Shown here piece by piece: positions 63,239 to 64,000 of a stretch of DNA of 64,000 nt. This stretch comes from Methanolobus sp. (GTDB taxonomy: Archaea > Halobacteriota > Methanosarcinia > Methanosarcinales > Methanosarcinaceae). The stretch's first letter is position 1. Every line of letters begins with the position of its first letter. The stretch covers positions 1 to 64,000 of the forward strand of contig JARVGJ010000010.1 of the NCBI GenBank assembly GCA_029762595.1, written 5' to 3'. The notes below the pieces were generated by a model. The model was not told the DNA's origin, did not search any database, and saw nothing but the letters and a program-made list of their open reading frames with translations. The translations under genes were made by a program, and so were the position numbers.

Positions 63239-64000
63239 ATGAATGCAGTACTAGGATTAGAAGATGGAACATTTATAAAAGGCACCGGTTTCGGTGCCGA
63301 AGGTATCGTTTCCGGGGAACTTGTTTTCACAACTCAATATACTGGCTATGAGGAGGCACTCACAGACCCTTCATATAAAGGCCAGATCCTTATGTTCACC
63401 TACCCCCTCATCGGAAATTACGGCGTCAGCGGTAACTGTTTTGAATCCGGTGGTGTAAAAGCTGAAGGTCTTGTGGTCAGGGAGGCGTGTCCCGAACCGT
63501 CCCACCACATATCAAAGAAGACCATTTTTGAGCTTATGGAGGACGAAGGCAAGCCCGGAATTGCAGGCGTGGACACACGCATGTTAACTATAAAGACCCG
63601 TGAACACGGAACTATGCGTGCGGCTCTCATCAACGGAAGTGATGACGGTGAGGAGGCAGTAAGGCTTGCACGCGCACAAAAGAGCATCTCTGATATCGAT
63701 CTGATATCACAGGTAACCTGCCCGCAACCCTTCAGGCTTGAAAGCCCCTGCAGGGACAAAAACAATCCTCTCAATGTGGTCCTTGTGGATTGCGGCCGTA
63801 AGCTGAGCATTGAAAGGAGCCTGCTGGCAAGGGGTATGGATGTGACCGTAGTGCCGGGTAATGCTTCGGTCCCGATGATAGAATCCTATGAGCCGGACCT
63901 CCTGTTCTTCTCTAACGGACCTGGAGACCCTTTGCGTGCACAGGATGCAATATCGGCAGTGAAACACTTTGCAGGTGAACTGCCAATTGTGGGCATTTGC
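63239..64000 (+). CDS. carA: Carbamoyl-phosphate synthase small subunit (5' part)
   Basis: 254 codons visible, cut by the window end. N-terminal domain with GTGFGAEGIVSGELVFTT, QYTGYEEALTDPSYKGQI and IGNYGV, then the start of the glutamine amidotransferase domain (FFSNGPGDP) just reaching GIC before the nucleophile Cys loop. It supplies ammonia from glutamine to CarB for pyrimidine and arginine synthesis. ATG 63239; the rest, including the nucleophile Cys, lies beyond the window. Confidence 0.96.
   Translation, partial: MNAVLGLEDGTFIKGTGFGAEGIVSGELVFTTQYTGYEEALTDPSYKGQILMFTYPLIGNYGVSGNCFESGGVKAEGLVVREACPEPSHHISKKTIFELMEDEGKPGIAGVDTRMLTIKTREHGTMRAALINGSDDGEEAVRLARAQKSISDIDLISQVTCPQPFRLESPCRDKNNPLNVVLVDCGRKLSIERSLLARGMDVTVVPGNASVPMIESYEPDLLFFSNGPGDPLRAQDAISAVKHFAGELPIVGIC

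Noticed and set aside
1-64000. tRNA, rRNA and CRISPR signals
   Set aside because: No T-arm-like ggttcgaatcc sequence with matching acceptor stem, no rRNA-like conserved stretches and no regularly spaced 25-40 bp repeats were found by reading.

Overview
The window is chromosomal DNA from a methylotrophic methanogenic archaeon, most likely in the Methanosarcinaceae (Methanolobus- or Methanomethylovorans-like; the genus cannot be fixed by eye). The evidence is a methanol:corrinoid methyltransferase operon (mtaC-mtaB), formylmethanofuran dehydrogenase subunits B and D, several heterodisulfide reductase (Hdr) genes, an F420-type beta subunit, archaeal GatE, many multi-PAS sensor proteins, Shine-Dalgarno sites of the GGAGG/GGTGA type, and AT-rich intergenic DNA with TATA boxes. 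No rRNA, tRNA, CRISPR array or intact transposase was seen.

Layout. 0-5 kb: a DUF2254-like membrane protein, a Rieske ferredoxin, a 121-bp MITE with an 8-bp target duplication, a SAM methyltransferase and an M18 aminopeptidase. 5.6-12.6 kb: methanol module, with mtaC-mtaB, a seven-PAS/one-GAF sensor without an output domain, and a second unpaired mtaC paralogue. 12.8-17.9 kb: small accessory genes, including four paralogous small cysteine proteins arranged as two divergent pairs and a chagasin-type lipoprotein. 18-27 kb: housekeeping (class II ribonucleotide reductase, SfsA, HIT, YjbQ, LysA, Hsp20, a pirin without metal ligands, Sir2). 27-38.7 kb: a membrane PAS/GAF histidine kinase, a hydantoinase-like ASKHA protein, surface and membrane proteins, a 2[4Fe-4S] ferredoxin and a corrinoid protein that stops before its B12 domain. 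39-43 kb: aconitase and citrate synthase, the oxidative entry towards 2-oxoglutarate.

44.2-59.8 kb is a redox hub. On the minus strand are a ferredoxin:thioredoxin reductase-type protein, a 3-cluster Fe-S protein, FwdB and FwdD (no FwdA or FwdC here). Then come a cupin and hybrid-cluster protein Hcp (minus), and HdrA-MvhD fusion plus an eight-cluster polyferredoxin (plus). Last is a tightly coupled minus-strand operon hdrC-hdrB-hdrA-mvhD-fdhB-like-fdhA-like-62-aa protein. The FdhA-like subunit is short and has no Cys/Sec at the place of the formate dehydrogenase metal ligand. The best reading is an F420-linked, flavin-based electron-bifurcating or -confurcating Hdr complex in which the FdhAB pair is an electron-input module, not a formate dehydrogenase. 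This is the most interesting system in the window.

60-64 kb: gatE, a TolB-like beta-propeller membrane protein, and the 5' part of carA running off the end. How the pieces could fit: methyl groups enter through MtaB/MtaC; part is oxidised through formylmethanofuran (Fwd), yielding reduced ferredoxin; and the Hdr/F420 modules balance CoM-S-S-CoB, F420 and ferredoxin. The last point is inference from gene content.
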